This document shows positions 9,881 through 20,604 of a stretch of 64,000 nt of DNA, piece by piece; the first letter of the stretch is position 1; every line of letters begins with the position of its first letter. The notes beneath the pieces were generated by a model. The model did not search any database and was not told the DNA's origin. It worked only from the letters and a program-made list of their open reading frames with translations. Origin of the DNA: Isoetes taiwanensis (taxonomy: Eukaryota; Streptophyta; Lycopodiopsida; Isoetales; Isoetaceae); assembly GCA_021234155.1 (NCBI GenBank), contig JAJEKV010000030.1:6999890-7063889 (forward strand), given 5' to 3'. A program made the translations under genes and the position numbers.

Positions 9881-9964
9881 GCTACCTGCTAGCCAAGTGA
9901 TGAGAATCCTTTTCATTTGAGAAGATGTCCAACCTTGGCTACCTGCTAGCCAACTGATGAGAAG
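9862..9964 (+). repeat. Second short tandem repeat, period about 57
   Basis: AGATGTCCAACCTTGGCTAC, followed by CTGCTAGCCAA.TGATGAGAA, occurs twice, at about 9866-9906 and 9922-9963. It shares the AGATGTCCAA core with the adjacent 60-bp repeat. Confidence 0.75.
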
Positions 9965-12450
9965 CTTTAGCAATGAACATGCTTTAGGGATTTCTTTTCT
10001 TCGCTACCTCATTTCATAGTTGAGACAATGACCCAATTTTTTGCTTGTAGAACATGTTGAAAAGTTGCTTCTCAATACCCTGGATGTTATGATAACTTTT
10101 GTATCTGACCTCCATTTTTAGGTGGAGAAGTGAAGCCTCATCGTGTGCAGTGTGCGTTGAGAATGGAAGTTGGTGAATGTGTGTCCTGAGAATGAATGCT
10201 GCCAAGTGGTATGGTATTAAAACCAATAACTAACTAGGGGTCCATTCTAAAGTTTATCCATTGCTCTTTTGGGAGGCGCCTTTTTTTTTTGGCACATATG
10301 TCCCTATGGGTGCCATGTGGTATGACATAAAAATACTATCTATCAAACTTTGCAAAGCATAAATTTTGCTATAGGCATTGTGTTAGATTTAGCACTGATT
10401 AGTTTCGCCCCCCTTAAAGTAGAGATGTTAAAGAAGGTTGTGGAGGGCGCATATCAATCTATTTATTTTTCTGAGATTTCTATTTCCTGCTAATGTGGTG
10501 GGTAATAGGTATCGGTGGTTAGACATAGCAGAACGTTCATTATATTGTAGGGGTTTTCTTGCGTGCGTTGTCAAAATTGTTCATAGAGATGTTTCGGGTC
10601 TAGAAAGACTGGTTCTTTCACGTTCCCATCCATTATACGCCTCATATAGATATAAATAATGTACAATATACGACTAAGTCACGAGTACGTCACCATACCA
10701 TAGACGTCTCAATATCATTATCTGCTATAAAAGGATATAATGGGGTACATTACATTAACTTATATTAATTAGCATTAACTATGTTATTGTTAACAGGGAA
10801 CCTAGGCGCCATGTAACACCAATCAATTGATCCAATGAGATTAACCCAAAATAATCCAACCTAGCAGTATGCCTAAACCCTAATAGGTCAGAATCTGATC
10901 CTAAGGAGGAGCTCTAATAGTCCAGGAAGATGGGGATGCCCAGGGAGAACTACTTCAACCGAGAAACAGGTAGGAGAGTAGATTATGTTGATTGATTGAG
11001 GGGTATTGACCCTTGTATGATTAGATGGATGTTAAAGTGTTGTATTTGATCCGCTAGTTATGCTACATAGATGGATTGTATGTTATTAGATTCAGCACCT
11101 CTTACGCCTGGGGAAGGTGGTAGAGACCTAGAAACGAGTACATGTATAGATGATCCTAGCTAGATTCCCCATAAATCCCATTAAATGCGGCTTGTGCATA
11201 GAGCCCACCTGGCTATAGATGCTATTCTGATTAAGCACCAGACAATAGGGGCAGTGAATATGTGGAGGTAGGGTCTTGCTGAGCATGGCTAATGTATAGT
11301 GTGTGAGGCGGGTATAGGTCTGACGGCTCGTTGGGTTGCGGATATTTCTTGGCTCATTGTTTAGGGGATTAAGCCAGGTACGGACGTGTGTTGCTACGAT
11401 CCTCTAGCCACCAGTAGATCTATTGTGCTTCAGGAAGGGACTTGTCCCGTTCATCCCTCATCGGACGAGGGAGATGCATCCTAGAGTAGTTCATTAGGGT
11501 GACTCCATGGGATTATATCTCCAGAAGACTACAATCATGCCACAATATGTTTCAAGCTATCTGCAAAATGTGCATATAGGAGGGACGGATGTAGTGGACT
11601 ACCCTAGACGATGTTCAATGCCAACGAACGCCATTGCCCTGATTTCATTTGTTGTTAGTTATTCGAAGACCTTGAGCATCAGTCAACCCCCTTGAGTCTG
11701 AGCCCGGGGTAGGAGCCTTATTTCTGAAGCACTACATATACTTGTAGCTACGTTCAGTGTTGATGGATGAGCCATCCTTTCCGGTGCCATATTAGTATAT
11801 GTATTGTTACTATGTGCTAACATATATGTACGCTTCTGCAGTATAGGATATCGAGAGGAGGAATGGGGCCAATGAACACCTTTGTGTCCTTCGCTTGGAC
11901 ACTTGGCCATCACAAGTGGTTCGAGCCATACAGAGGGCTATACTAGAAGTTCACAAGTTGATCTAGAAGTTGCACATGCAATGGTATCCTCTATAAGTGA
12001 AGAGGAATTGAACTCTATTTTGAACATGCTCAAATCTAAGCATCCCTTACATGATCTGCTATATACTACAAGATCATGGTCTATTTGAGGAAACTTTTGA
12101 GCTTTTGAGGTTCCTTTGATGGAAATTAATCATAATATATACTTGCCAAGAATTTAGTCACCTATTGTATGATTGGTTATTACATCGGTGTCTCTTGGAC
12201 TTCAATAATATATTTGGCATATCTTTTCTTTTGACCTAGTTCCTTGCGTATTAGTCATTAAAGAGATCGAAAATAGTTTTTTTCTAACTAGAGTGCTGAT
12301 GTCGTGGAGGAATTGGCATGTTAAGACATAGATTTCATCATATATCCTATGGGTACGTATTATGTCCTTTGTAACATCACTTACCTGGTTTATGGTTTTT
12401 GCCTGTTAATACGTTGCTAAATTTCAATCCCTAATTTACAATCAGTTGGC
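9965..12450. other. Unassigned region, no supportable gene
   Basis: Several frames of 60-76 codons occur on both strands, without recognisable domains or consistent coding character. A poly-T run sits near 10271. I see no LTR pair, terminal inverted repeat or RNA gene. Old transposon debris is plausible but not shown. Confidence 0.4.
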
Positions 12451-12681
12451 ATGCATATCTTACATTCCATTGTTAATGGGCTGCGTATTGTTTGTATTTC
12501 AATTCCAGATCGTCAAGTCCGTATACATGATTGTCAACTTGACATTCCTGAGATGGAAACAGGGCGACGCACATATATTATTGCCAGCAAGGGACTTCAC
12601 ATATTTCAACAAATTATGAAGATCCTACAAAACTGTCATATCCATGGCTATGATCTTAGTCACCTGCTTGGTAACAGTTAG
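12451..12681 (+). other. 76-codon ORF straddling the left edge of the duplicated RME-8 block
   Basis: The first half is unique to this place. From about 12577 on, the sequence matches an intron region of the RME-8 copies (for example 18704 onward). The frame is therefore a chimera of unique DNA and antisense intron DNA, unlikely to be a gene. It marks the outer boundary of the array. Confidence 0.4.
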
Positions 12682-13078
12682 GCATGACAAATAATGATAT
12701 GCGCAACTATATACACATAGCAATTGCAAAGCTCGCAAAATGAATCATGGCCAGGCAAATATATGCTTACCTCAGACAAGAATTTCAAAATCATGCCTTC
12801 AGGAAGATATAGCCGGAGGATGCTATCATGCAAAGGCTGCAAAGCCAAGTGCTCACTTTCGCGAGGATTTGCATCCTGTGAAAATGTTGGTAATGTTATC
12901 AATATCATGTATATTGGAAACTGAATAGTGGGGCAGAAGCAAAAATCCGAAATTACCTGGTGAAGATGGGTGTAGAAAAGAAAGTTGGCTATCAAAACCC
13001 TATCAGATTCAATGATGTCGCCCTGTACATTATCTTTTTCATGACTAGTTATGGGGACCTGACTGACTCTGTGTTTTA
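12577..13078 (-). pseudogene. RME-8/GRV2-like fragment, copy 0
   Basis: The outermost and shortest copy. It contains two exon-like blocks in minus orientation. The upstream block, about 12957-13045, encodes NVQGDIIESDRVLIANFL then FYTHLHQ and ends at a GT donor. The next encodes DANPRESEHLALQPLHDS, with an LPEGMILKFLSE tail, at about 12770-12876. Compared with copy A, about 360 bp between 18855 and 19210 is missing here (the join CAATTGCAAAGCTCGC near 12722), which removes most of the IWN2 exon. Cannot encode a product by itself. Confidence 0.75.
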
Positions 13079-13187
13079 TCTGCAACTTGTTGGAATCACT
13101 GTTATATTGGCACGACTATGTGCTCTAGTTATAAATGCAATAATTTCTCAAACTAAATTTGTCTTTTGATCCTTGGTGGACTAGAGA
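13079..13187 (+). repeat. R direct repeat, copy before TRM8 fragment (copy 0 unit)
   Basis: CTGCAACTTGTTGGAATCAC, continuing to GATCCTTGGTGGACTAGAG. It is a close relative of the repeat at 14028-14136, in the same orientation about 950 bp away, with the TRM8 fragment between them. Begins TG and is about 105 bp; nature unknown. Confidence 0.7.
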
Positions 13188-13189
13188 TC

Positions 13190-13560
13190 CATTGATGTTT
13201 TGCCAGAAGCATATCATTCCTTCGAACTAATGCAATGAAGTATCTTTCAAATTACTTTGAGAAGGGGCAGCTCCAGAAAAGGTTTTTCCTGTTTCCAGAT
13301 CCTCATTTCAAGGAAATGAACCATAGGCGAAGAATAATCAGCGAAACTCTCCTTCATGAGCATGCATATGTGATGGCTGTGGGAGGTACTCTTTACACTG
13401 TGACTGATGTTGAGGAGCTTGGTGATTGGATGAGAATCCTGCTTGGAAGGCCACCCATTGTTTGACAAGATTACTGAGGAGGACCTTTTAGAAGATCCAA
13501 CATCAGAAGAAGGGCAAAAGGTTGTCAGAAATCATGGACATTTTGAGCAATATTCATGCG
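13190..13560 (+). pseudogene. TRM8: tRNA (guanine-N7) methyltransferase fragment, copy 0
   Basis: The reading frame gives [17 protein letters not shown], then [18 protein letters not shown], then [18 protein letters not shown]. This is the C-terminal half of the TRM8/METTL1/TrmB SAM-dependent methyltransferase, which forms m7G46 in tRNA; FPDPHFK..NHRRR is the family's characteristic motif. After WMR an extra base shifts the frame, so the next block ([18 protein letters not shown], then SEEGQKVVRNHG) is read in another frame (13443 on). Copy 0 lacks 14 bp near 13498 that other copies have. The N-terminal SAM-binding half is absent. Similarity stops after RNHG. A dead fragment; in the active enzyme TRM82/WDR4 would be the partner. 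Confidence 0.82.
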
Positions 13561-13984
13561 AAGAGCTGACCAAGCTTCTAATGTTGATGGTGGATGATAC
13601 GATTTTTCGTGAAGCCATTTCGTCTGATACATGGATTTCTGATTTACAACAGAAACGTTTGATGATACCAACAAAAATTATCGGACAAGCAATTCCTTCT
13701 TTATTTTGGACATTGGAGCGTAATGTGAGAACACTGCAGTGTATGCATTTTCTATGTTTGATGATGCTGCTTTATGTTTGCTAAACGTATGCCCCCATGA
13801 TGCTGGAATGTGTTTCAGAATTGTTAATATAAGTACCAATTGGGATGATGACTTCTGTTTTCCTTATATCCTTTCCCCATATCCATTCAATTTCAAGCTG
13901 ATAAATATGCACAGGGCCATTAAGTCAGCTAAAGTGCATTCTCCGACGAGCAGGCCTAATAAAAGTGACCATCGTTGGTGTTGA
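13561..13984 (+). pseudogene. Unidentified ORF downstream of TRM8 fragment, copy 0
   Basis: Frames 13443-13784 and 13739-13984 encode sequence beginning EELTKLLMLMVDDTIFREAI, followed by a Cys/Phe-rich part (NVCPHDAGMCFRIVN). I do not recognise it. The same sequence is one open frame in copies C and D but is broken here. It could be a further gene fragment joined to TRM8 or chance coding. Confidence 0.35.
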
Positions 13985-14027
13985 TCAAGACCTGTGTGGT
14001 TTATTCTGGCCTTGGAATTATTTGTTG

Positions 14028-14136
14028 ATCCTGCAACTTGTTAGGATCACTGTTATATTGGCTCGACTACGCTCTAATTATAAATGCAATAATCTCTCAA
14101 ACTAGAATTGTCTTTTGATCCTTGGTGGATTAGAGA
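14028..14136 (+). repeat. R direct repeat, copy after TRM8/ORF block
   Basis: CTGCAACTTGTTAGGATCAC, continuing to CTTGGTGGATTAGAG. This form recurs at the left edge of every unit (20498, 33347, 42197, 51055, 59917) and marks the unit boundary. Confidence 0.75.
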
Positions 14137-14471
14137 CTTTTGTTAACAAAAAATAAGAGTAACGTGTATATTAATAAAAAGTAGGTGTAATCATTTACAA
14201 GCTTTCTCATCATTACAGCCACAATCTGCTCAGTTTTCTGGCAATGAATAAATGGGTTCTCATATACTCAAGAAATATATGGACAAAGAATGATACAGGG
14301 ACATGAACATATCATGTTAAAAAACCGGAAGCTGGCATTTGTCTTGAGCACCATCTGCTTTAGGAACTGTCTTGACTTGCAGCAAGATGATACTGTATGC
14401 ACTGTACCTGCCAATACCCTTTCTTCCTTTTCCAAGATGAAATAAATCTTCAGCTTCTATATATTTTATGA
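14137..14471 (-). other. 3' UTR/downstream region of RME-8 copy A
   Basis: About 335 bp between R and the stop codon, repeated almost unchanged downstream of every copy. AT-rich with no ORF. AATAAA-type signals for minus-strand transcripts cannot be fixed with confidence. Confidence 0.5.
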
Positions 14472-17036
14472 TTAAGATTCTGGATCAAAATCTGATATTT
14501 CGGATTTGGCAAAAGTTGGTGTACCTTCATCGCTTGCAACAGACTCAGAATAATTCATCTCGTACGCACCGTTTGTTTCATTGTCGCTCCAGTTACTAGG
14601 AAACCGATGTTCCAAAAAGTGTTCAATTGTTCTCATGGAAACTACTTCATCTTGTATGCTGCCAGGTGGGATGTTCCATGCACCATAACCTTTTGAGGAT
14701 TTTGGAACAAATTTCTCAAGAAGAACTCTTACCTCCTGGCCTCGTCGTTTGTCTTCACACATTACTGCAAGGCATTCCGCAGCACGGTTTCTTACAATGG
14801 ATGAACCCTCAAAGTCCAGGACCAAATCTAGAAACTTTGGAAGGATTCTTTCCCTCAATACAATATCTGTGGTGTTGCTACTTAGTATCAGCAGTCTTAA
14901 TAACAGCATAAGGCTGCATAGCCTTGGGTCAGTACTAGTTTTACCGGCATCAGAGAGTGGAATATTCAGTGTGAGAAAAGATGCCACAGTATGGATGAGT
15001 TCCTCAGATATCATGTAATCTGCTATATCAGAGTGTGTAGCAGTGCAGTGGAGCAACAACATTGCAGGTTGAGCAAGAGCTCGGCGCTGACCATTTAAGC
15101 TGCTTATCAGATCACACAAGGGGAGAAAGATGTCAATGTTGGAATTGCCCGATAAAAGAGAAGGCCAAAGTCTGAAAAGAAGCAACAGGGCTAACAACCA
15201 CCTTCTTCGATCATCAAAGGTAAGCTGATCAATACATAAGCCGTCAGTTGAAAACCCAACAACTAACGTTTTTCGAATCTCTTGAACAAAGCGACCTTCC
15301 AGTATTGAATCGAAGGCATATTCAGGTTGTCGAAGGAAATAATCAACAAAAAATCCTCCCAGATACAGCTCTCTTGCATAATCATCATATTCATCATCTC
15401 TATAGGTAGGTCTGCCTTCTTTACTTGAAATAGTTACAAGTACATAACGTAGAAATATTGGTCTTGGGCGCGCTAGTGACCATTGGGGAAGGCCACATAT
15501 TTCTTTGTTATGTACAAGGTTTTGGACCTTTGTTGCTTCTTTTTCTAAAGTAGTTCTAACTTTTACCCGCATGTCCTCATTCCATACAAGCCGGGGAGAC
15601 AGGAAATCCCCATCATATACTCTGCAAGCTTCTTCTGGATTGCGGGCAATTGTTGATAAAAGATCAAGTGGAAGTAGAAGTAATAGGGTATGAATGACTA
15701 ATGGTTCGTGCTCATCTTCTCTGCTATGCTCAATAGCATTCAACAATTCATACATATCAGTGACCTCACCAATTCCTGTGCCCAGAGCAGCTTTCTCATG
15801 TGAAGCACCATTTGCATAACTCTTCCTCTCTGCTAAATCTTTCAGAAGCTTTGCCCGTCTACTCACTCCATTTCCTGCCAGTAAAAGCTGCCCAATAGTT
15901 CGAGCAGCTAGAAGTCTACTTGCTAAATACAGTGGCCTCAACCATGCTTCTGTTTCGTTAGGTAGTCCTGATCCACGTATAACAGACAATTCAACCTTAC
16001 AAAACAGAGCAAGTAGAGGCAAAATCACCCCACAACTAGCAAAATAATTAGTGGCTTGTATAGTAGCAAGTATTTTCTCACTGAGGACATAAAACATGTC
16101 AACTGTTGTGTAAAGAACCTCATCCATTCCTTTTACTTGAAACTCTGCAATAGCCTCCCATAGCTGCACAGTAAGCGCTTTCATGAGCTGAGATTGAAGT
16201 ACAATATCAATAAATTTGGAATCCTCAACCAGCACTCTAGCAATCAAAGCTAATTCAATTAGCGCTTTTAGGATCTTCCTTCCGTGAAGGACAATTTTGG
16301 ATAACACTGAGGGCCTAAACTTCCCCAACACAGCCTCTTTATTATATTGCACTGCATGTTTTATCCACTCTCTCAATGCTTTCAAGATTGATAGATAATC
16401 TGAAGCAGCAGTATCAGTTACTCCTTCCCCATCTTCTTCAGTATCAGCAAGTTCCTTAAATGATGCTAATGCAACTGTGGTGTAGTTTTTATCTAAGTAA
16501 TTTTGTATTGATTCCAGAAAAGCCTCTTCAGATGGGAGGTCAATGTTTTCCCAATCGCAATTTGCTAGACCTCTGACAAAAGCACCTCCAATGGTGGGTT
16601 CTCCTTGCAGGCATTCATACTTGAACTTTGTAAGCCATTCCACTTCATCATCCATATCAGAGCCATCCCCTGATACAACCTTAGCATGCATCTGCAATCT
16701 CTGGTAAACTTTTCGTCTAAGCTCTTCACGGGTATCTGCTGTCCACAATGCCATAGGTTGAAGAATATCTGAAGCTGCCAATGTTATAAATTTTTCAGGT
16801 TCCTGTGTTTTCTCCAAACATAGCAACAGGGGTGCCGGTATTAGTCCCAACAGGTATTTTTTCTCAAACGGCATAAACAGGTTCTCCGAGTAGGCAATAT
16901 GCATGCTACCCAACATCTGGACATATCCTGCTAACACATATGCAGCAGTGTATAGCACTGCAGACTTTGTATCTTGTGCTTTCACTGTCACATTGGCTGG
17001 AGGAATGGCTAATAATAGCAGAGGTAGATAAAGTCC
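14472..17036 (-). CDS. GRV2-like: Terminal exon of RME-8-like copy A (about 855 codons, open)
   Basis: The longest uninterrupted copy of the last exon. It opens after a CACAG acceptor at 17037 with GLYLPLLLLAIPPANVTVKA. It contains an armadillo/HEAT-like helical stretch, the IWN-type motif LWTADTREELRRKV, a block with FKYECLQGEPTIGGAFVRGL, then NPEEACRVYDGDFLSPRL, running into VWNEDMRVKV. It ends FDPES. Order and spacing match the C-terminal third of DNAJC13/RME-8 as I know it. One local oddity: near 16262-16290, a pair of compensating indels replaces HGKAHPKAQ (read in copies C, E and F) with HGRKILKAL. No internal ATG needs to be invoked; the exon is joined upstream by splicing. Confidence 0.8.
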   Translation of the reverse strand, partial: GLYLPLLLLAIPPANVTVKAQDTKSAVLYTAAYVLAGYVQMLGSMHIAYSENLFMPFEKKYLLGLIPAPLLLCLEKTQEPEKFITLAASDILQPMALWTADTREELRRKVYQRLQMHAKVVSGDGSDMDDEVEWLTKFKYECLQGEPTIGGAFVRGLANCDWENIDLPSEEAFLESIQNYLDKNYTTVALASFKELADTEEDGEGVTDTAASDYLSILKALREWIKHAVQYNKEAVLGKFRPSVLSKIVLHGRKILKALIELALIARVLVEDSKFIDIVLQSQLMKALTVQLWEAIAEFQVKGMDEVLYTTVDMFYVLSEKILATIQATNYFASCGVILPLLALFCKVELSVIRGSGLPNETEAWLRPLYLASRLLAARTIGQLLLAGNGVSRRAKLLKDLAERKSYANGASHEKAALGTGIGEVTDMYELLNAIEHSREDEHEPLVIHTLLLLLPLDLLSTIARNPEEACRVYDGDFLSPRLVWNEDMRVKVRTTLEKEATKVQNLVHNKEICGLPQWSLARPRPIFLRYVLVTISSKEGRPTYRDDEYDDYARELYLGGFFVDYFLRQPEYAFDSILEGRFVQEIRKTLVVGFSTDGLCIDQLTFDDRRRWLLALLLLFRLWPSLLSGNSNIDIFLPLCDLISSLNGQRRALAQPAMLLLHCTATHSDIADYMISEELIHTVASFLTLNIPLSDAGKTSTDPRLCSLMLLLRLLILSSNTTDIVLRERILPKFLDLVLDFEGSSIVRNRAAECLAVMCEDKRRGQEVRVLLEKFVPKSSKGYGAWNIPPGSIQDEVVSMRTIEHFLEHRFPSNWSDNETNGAYEMNYSESVASDEGTPTFAKSEISDFDPES

Positions 17037-18596
17037 CTGTGTCCATTATCAGAGAACGTTAATGCTTAGTGATTTTGGTCAGTGAATTAAAATATCAAAA
17101 CACCGACCTGTTGAATAATATATCCAGAAAAACTATGGTCTTGCGCAAAGTGTTTTAGGCAGGATAATGCAGCAAATGAAATGAGTGTCGGACCTCTGGG
17201 AGGAACCGAAGCAGCATCTCCAGCCGCTGAACAAAGCGCCCACCAAAGACCCTTTTTCCAACGTGGATCACCTTGCAGTAACTTCCTCCCTTCCCTGTGA
17301 CAATAAGGTAATTTTTGCAGGTTAAAATAATGGTGCAGGGGGAAACTACTTGAATAAAGGCAAAATGGTATGTACTTTGAAGATGATATCTGATCTAGGA
17401 CCAGTACTGCCCCTGCAATAGCAGATTCCAGGGCGACATTGTTACTTGACTCTGGAAAGCTGCCATCCTCTTTTAAATGGGTACCAAGAGAGAGGACGCT
17501 TAGTGCAAAGTTCATAGACTCCATAGGCACTTCTTTGCTCCTGTTTTCAATGGCATGTTATTGAATGATGACGTTGTCTGGTTAAACACTCCCAAACAAG
17601 GGGCTCTTGAATAGAAATAATACCTTGTCTGAGCAGCACATATCCTCCTCATTATCTTAGTTGCTTGTTGCAAGATTCCAGTCACAATTGATGGGCTTTC
17701 TCCCTTCAATGTGATAGCATGTTCAAGAGCTGGAAGCGCTAAACTTATAGCCGTAGATTCTACATCATTTGGTAACGAAAACTGTGGGAAGCGGTCTACC
17801 AACTCGGCCTGCAAATTTAAAATTAGTCATGGATGAATATCACAACCTCAATAAATCTTTCTTAAATTAGTTTGAAAAAGGTCCTTGGGTCCTTTTCTTC
17901 AGAAATAGATGATGCACAAGATAACTCTTATGGCAGTGCTGTAGACAGCTTTATATCTGTACATACAAGGGGATAGAACTTGAAATGGGCAACATCAAGC
18001 TAGAGGTTGGTCCCAATCATCTTTCAAAGGAGTAAATTTGAGACATTTTGCACGCATTCATTTAAGCACCCAGACACCTAAAGGTAAGAAATATAAAAGC
18101 TGCAAATAATGTCAACCATGCAACCAATTATAACAAAGCTTTTGGCTGAACCCTGTTATCGGCCACCGCTTCATCAATGTTATTGTTTGTGTTAAAAAGC
18201 AAAGAAAAGAAACGTTTGCAAAAAAGCCTCAAGAAAGCGTTGGGCTTATGGTACCTGAGCACTTAGCAAAATATGTATCTGAGAGAATGCATTTTCTCCT
18301 GCTGACTGCAATGGTTCAGAGAGGTTCACGTTTGACACCACTTTTTTGAGATCCTGCCGGAAATATAGTACTCAGAAGAAGACAATTATTTAATAAAATA
18401 TAAAAAATCTAACTTTCCTGACAAGCCTTACCAGCATCAAGTGGTTCAGGAAACCAACAGGATCATTGATTGGGTAGTTCGGAAATCGTTCACTATCCAG
18501 CAGGTTTTCCAAGTAAAAAGGAGCGGTAAAAAGAATATCTGCTCCAAGTATCAGCCAGAAGATATTGAAAGATATTAAGAAGTGTACCAAGAGGCA

Positions 18597-18650
18597 AACA
18601 CAAACACAAACTGAAACACAAACACAAACTGAAACACAAACACAAATTTT
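18597..18650 (+). repeat. 18-bp minisatellite in RME-8-like intron (copy A)
   Basis: CTGAAACACAAACACAAA occurs twice in copy A after an initial ACACAAACACAAA. Copies C, D and E have one unit at the equivalent place (about 37905, 46770 and 55628), so unit number varies between copies. Confidence 0.8.
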
Positions 18651-19643
18651 TCAAATGTCTTCTACCACTGTTGGGGCTGTTGGCTGTGTTCCTCATTCCT
18701 AATATTATTGCCAGCAAGGGACTTCACATATTTCAACAAATTATGAAGATCCTACAAAACTGTCATATCCATGGCTATGATCTTAGTCACCTGCTTGGTA
18801 ACAGTTAGGCATGCAAATAACGATATGCGCAACTATATACACATAGCAATTGCCTTTTGCTCAGAAGATAAAACTGCAACTTTCTTAAGCACGTCGACTC
18901 CAAGTTAGCGATATGAAACCCAAGAATTTCTAAGTCGATTGATTGCAAAAGATTCAAAGAACAAATGTGATAAAGGACATAATTCCAGGCCAAGAAATGC
19001 TTTTACGGGGTGTAAATGAATGGATGAATTACTCAACCTGTTAACTCTGGATAAATTAAAGGCTCCTTTGGAACTTGAATGTACAATGCCAATGGATCTG
19101 TACTCCGAAACTTGACATAGGGTTCTAACTCATTTGTAAGGTGGCCAATCAGTCTTTGTTTCATGTCAATATTCCATATAACTTCAGGTGTGTTCTGTTC
19201 CAAGTCAATAAGCTCGCAAAATGAATCAGGGCCCTCTCATAAGATAGGACTAACATAAGTATTAAGTAAGATACATATATTAAGTGAATTCAGGCAAATA
19301 TATGCTTACGTTAGACAAGAATTTCAAAATCATGCCTTCAGGAAGATATAGCCGGAGGATGCTATCATGCAAAGGCTGCAAAGCCAAGTGCTCACTTTCG
19401 CGAGGATTTGCATCCTGTGAAAATGTTGGTAATGTTATCAATATCATGTATATTGGAAACTGAATAGTGGGGCAGAAGCAAAAATCCGAAATTACCTGGT
19501 GAAGATGGGTGTAGAAAAGAAAGTTGGCTATCAAAACCCTATCAGATTCAATGATGTCACCCTGTACATTATCTTTTTCATGACTAGTTAATAGTTGAAA
19601 GACAAGGTCATGTTATGGGGACCTGACTGACTCTGTGTTTTAT

Positions 19644-19752
19644 CTGCAACTTGTTGGAATCACTGTTATATTGGCACGACTATGTGCTCTAGTTATAAAT
19701 GCAATAATTTCTCAAACTAAATTTGTCTTTTGATTCTTGGTGGACTAGAGAT
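19644..19752 (+). repeat. R direct repeat, copy before TRM8 fragment (copy A unit)
   Basis: Same sequence form as 13079-13187, placed between the broken 5' end of RME-8 copy A and the TRM8 fragment. Confidence 0.7.
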
Positions 19753-20130
19753 CCATTGATGTTTTGCTAGAAGCATATCATTCCTTCGAACTAATGCAAT
19801 GAAGTATCTTTCAAATTACTTTGAGAAGGGGCAGCTCCAGAAAAGGTTTTCCCTGTTTCCAGATCCTCATTTCAAGGAAATGAACCATAGGCGAAGAATA
19901 ATCAGCGAAACTCTCCTTCATGAGCATGCATATGTGATGGCTGTGGGAGGTACTCTTTACACTGTGACTGATGTTGAGGAGCTTGGTGATTGGATGAGAA
20001 TCCTGCTTGGAAGGCCACCCATTGTTTGACAAGATTACTGAGGAGGACCTTTTAGAAGATCCAGCTTGCTGACAACAACATCAGAAGAAGGGAAAAAGGT
20101 TGTCAGAAATCATGGACATTTTGAGCAATA
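19753..20130 (+). pseudogene. TRM8: tRNA (guanine-N7) methyltransferase fragment, copy A unit
   Basis: Near-identical to the copy at 13190-13560, with [16 protein letters not shown] and [12 protein letters not shown]. It carries the same frame break just after WMR and includes the segment near 20060-20075 that copy 0 lacks. Only the C-terminal half of the methyltransferase is present, so it is inactive as read. Confidence 0.82.
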
Positions 20131-20497
20131 TTCATGCGAAGAGCTGACCAAGCTTCTAATGTTGCTGGTGGATGATACTATTTTTCGTGAAGCCATTTCG
20201 TCTGATACATGGATTTCTGATTTACAACAGCAATGTTTGATGATACGTTTCTGATGCTAAACGTATGCCCCCATGATGCTGGAATGTGTTTCAGAATTGT
20301 TAATGTAAGTACCAATTGGGATGATGACTTCTGTTTTCCTTATATCCTTTCCCCATATCCATTCAATTTCAAGCTGATAAATATGCTTAAGTCAGCTAAA
20401 GTGCATTCTCCGACGAGCAGGCCTAATAAAAGTGACCATCGTTGGTGTTGATCAAGACCCGTGTGGTTTATTCTGGCCTTGGAATTATTTGTTGATC
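20131..20497 (+). pseudogene. Unidentified ORF downstream of TRM8 fragment, copy A unit (shortened)
   Basis: Starts EELTKLLMLLVDDTIFREAI but loses about 90 bp near 20245-20255 compared with copy C (QQQCLMIRF*), then resumes with NVCPHDAGMCFRIVN. Function unknown. Confidence 0.35.
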
Positions 20498-20604
20498 CTG
20501 CAACTTGTTAGGATCACTGTTATATTGGCTCGACTACGTTCTAATTATAAATGCAATAATCTCTCAAACTAGAATTGTCTTTTGATCCTTGGTGGATTAG
20601 AGAC
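20498..20604 (+). repeat. R direct repeat, left edge of copy B unit
   Basis: Form with TTAGGATCAC and GGTGGATTAGAGAC, as at the other unit edges. Confidence 0.72.

Larger units (their letters stand above)
14472..19612 (-). pseudogene. GRV2-like: RME-8/DNAJC13/GRV2-like gene, C-terminal part, copy A (best preserved)
   Basis: Nine exons can be read with GT/AG borders and no stop: about 19496-19612 (5' end cut), 19320-19414, 19038-19233, 18432-18538, 18255-18353, 17635-17808, 17376-17532, 17108-17294 and 14472-17036. Family signatures, in order, are DNVQGDIIESDR, then NTPEVIWNIDMKQRL (IWN motif), YPELTG plus FPNYPINDPVGFLNHL, then LWTADTREELRRKV (IWN-like), then SPRLVWNEDMRVKV (IWN). RME-8 is a large endosome-associated protein acting in retromer and endosome sorting; GRV2/KAM2 is the plant form. 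Family members carry a J domain between the second and third IWN motifs. Here only a 78-bp intron separates the exons where it should lie. The 5' part of the gene is missing: similarity ends at about 19612, followed by R and the TRM8 fragment. Most likely a truncated duplicate, though its 3' coding part is intact. Confidence 0.75.

Noticed and set aside
10438-10659. 73-codon plus frame
   Set aside because: No domain, no flanking signals, in a region rich in chance frames.
18704-18813. Possible small conserved RNA, because ATTGCCAGCAAGGGACTTCAC and flanks recur in every copy
   Set aside because: It is conserved only because it belongs to the duplicated unit (intron); there is no independent sign of an RNA gene.
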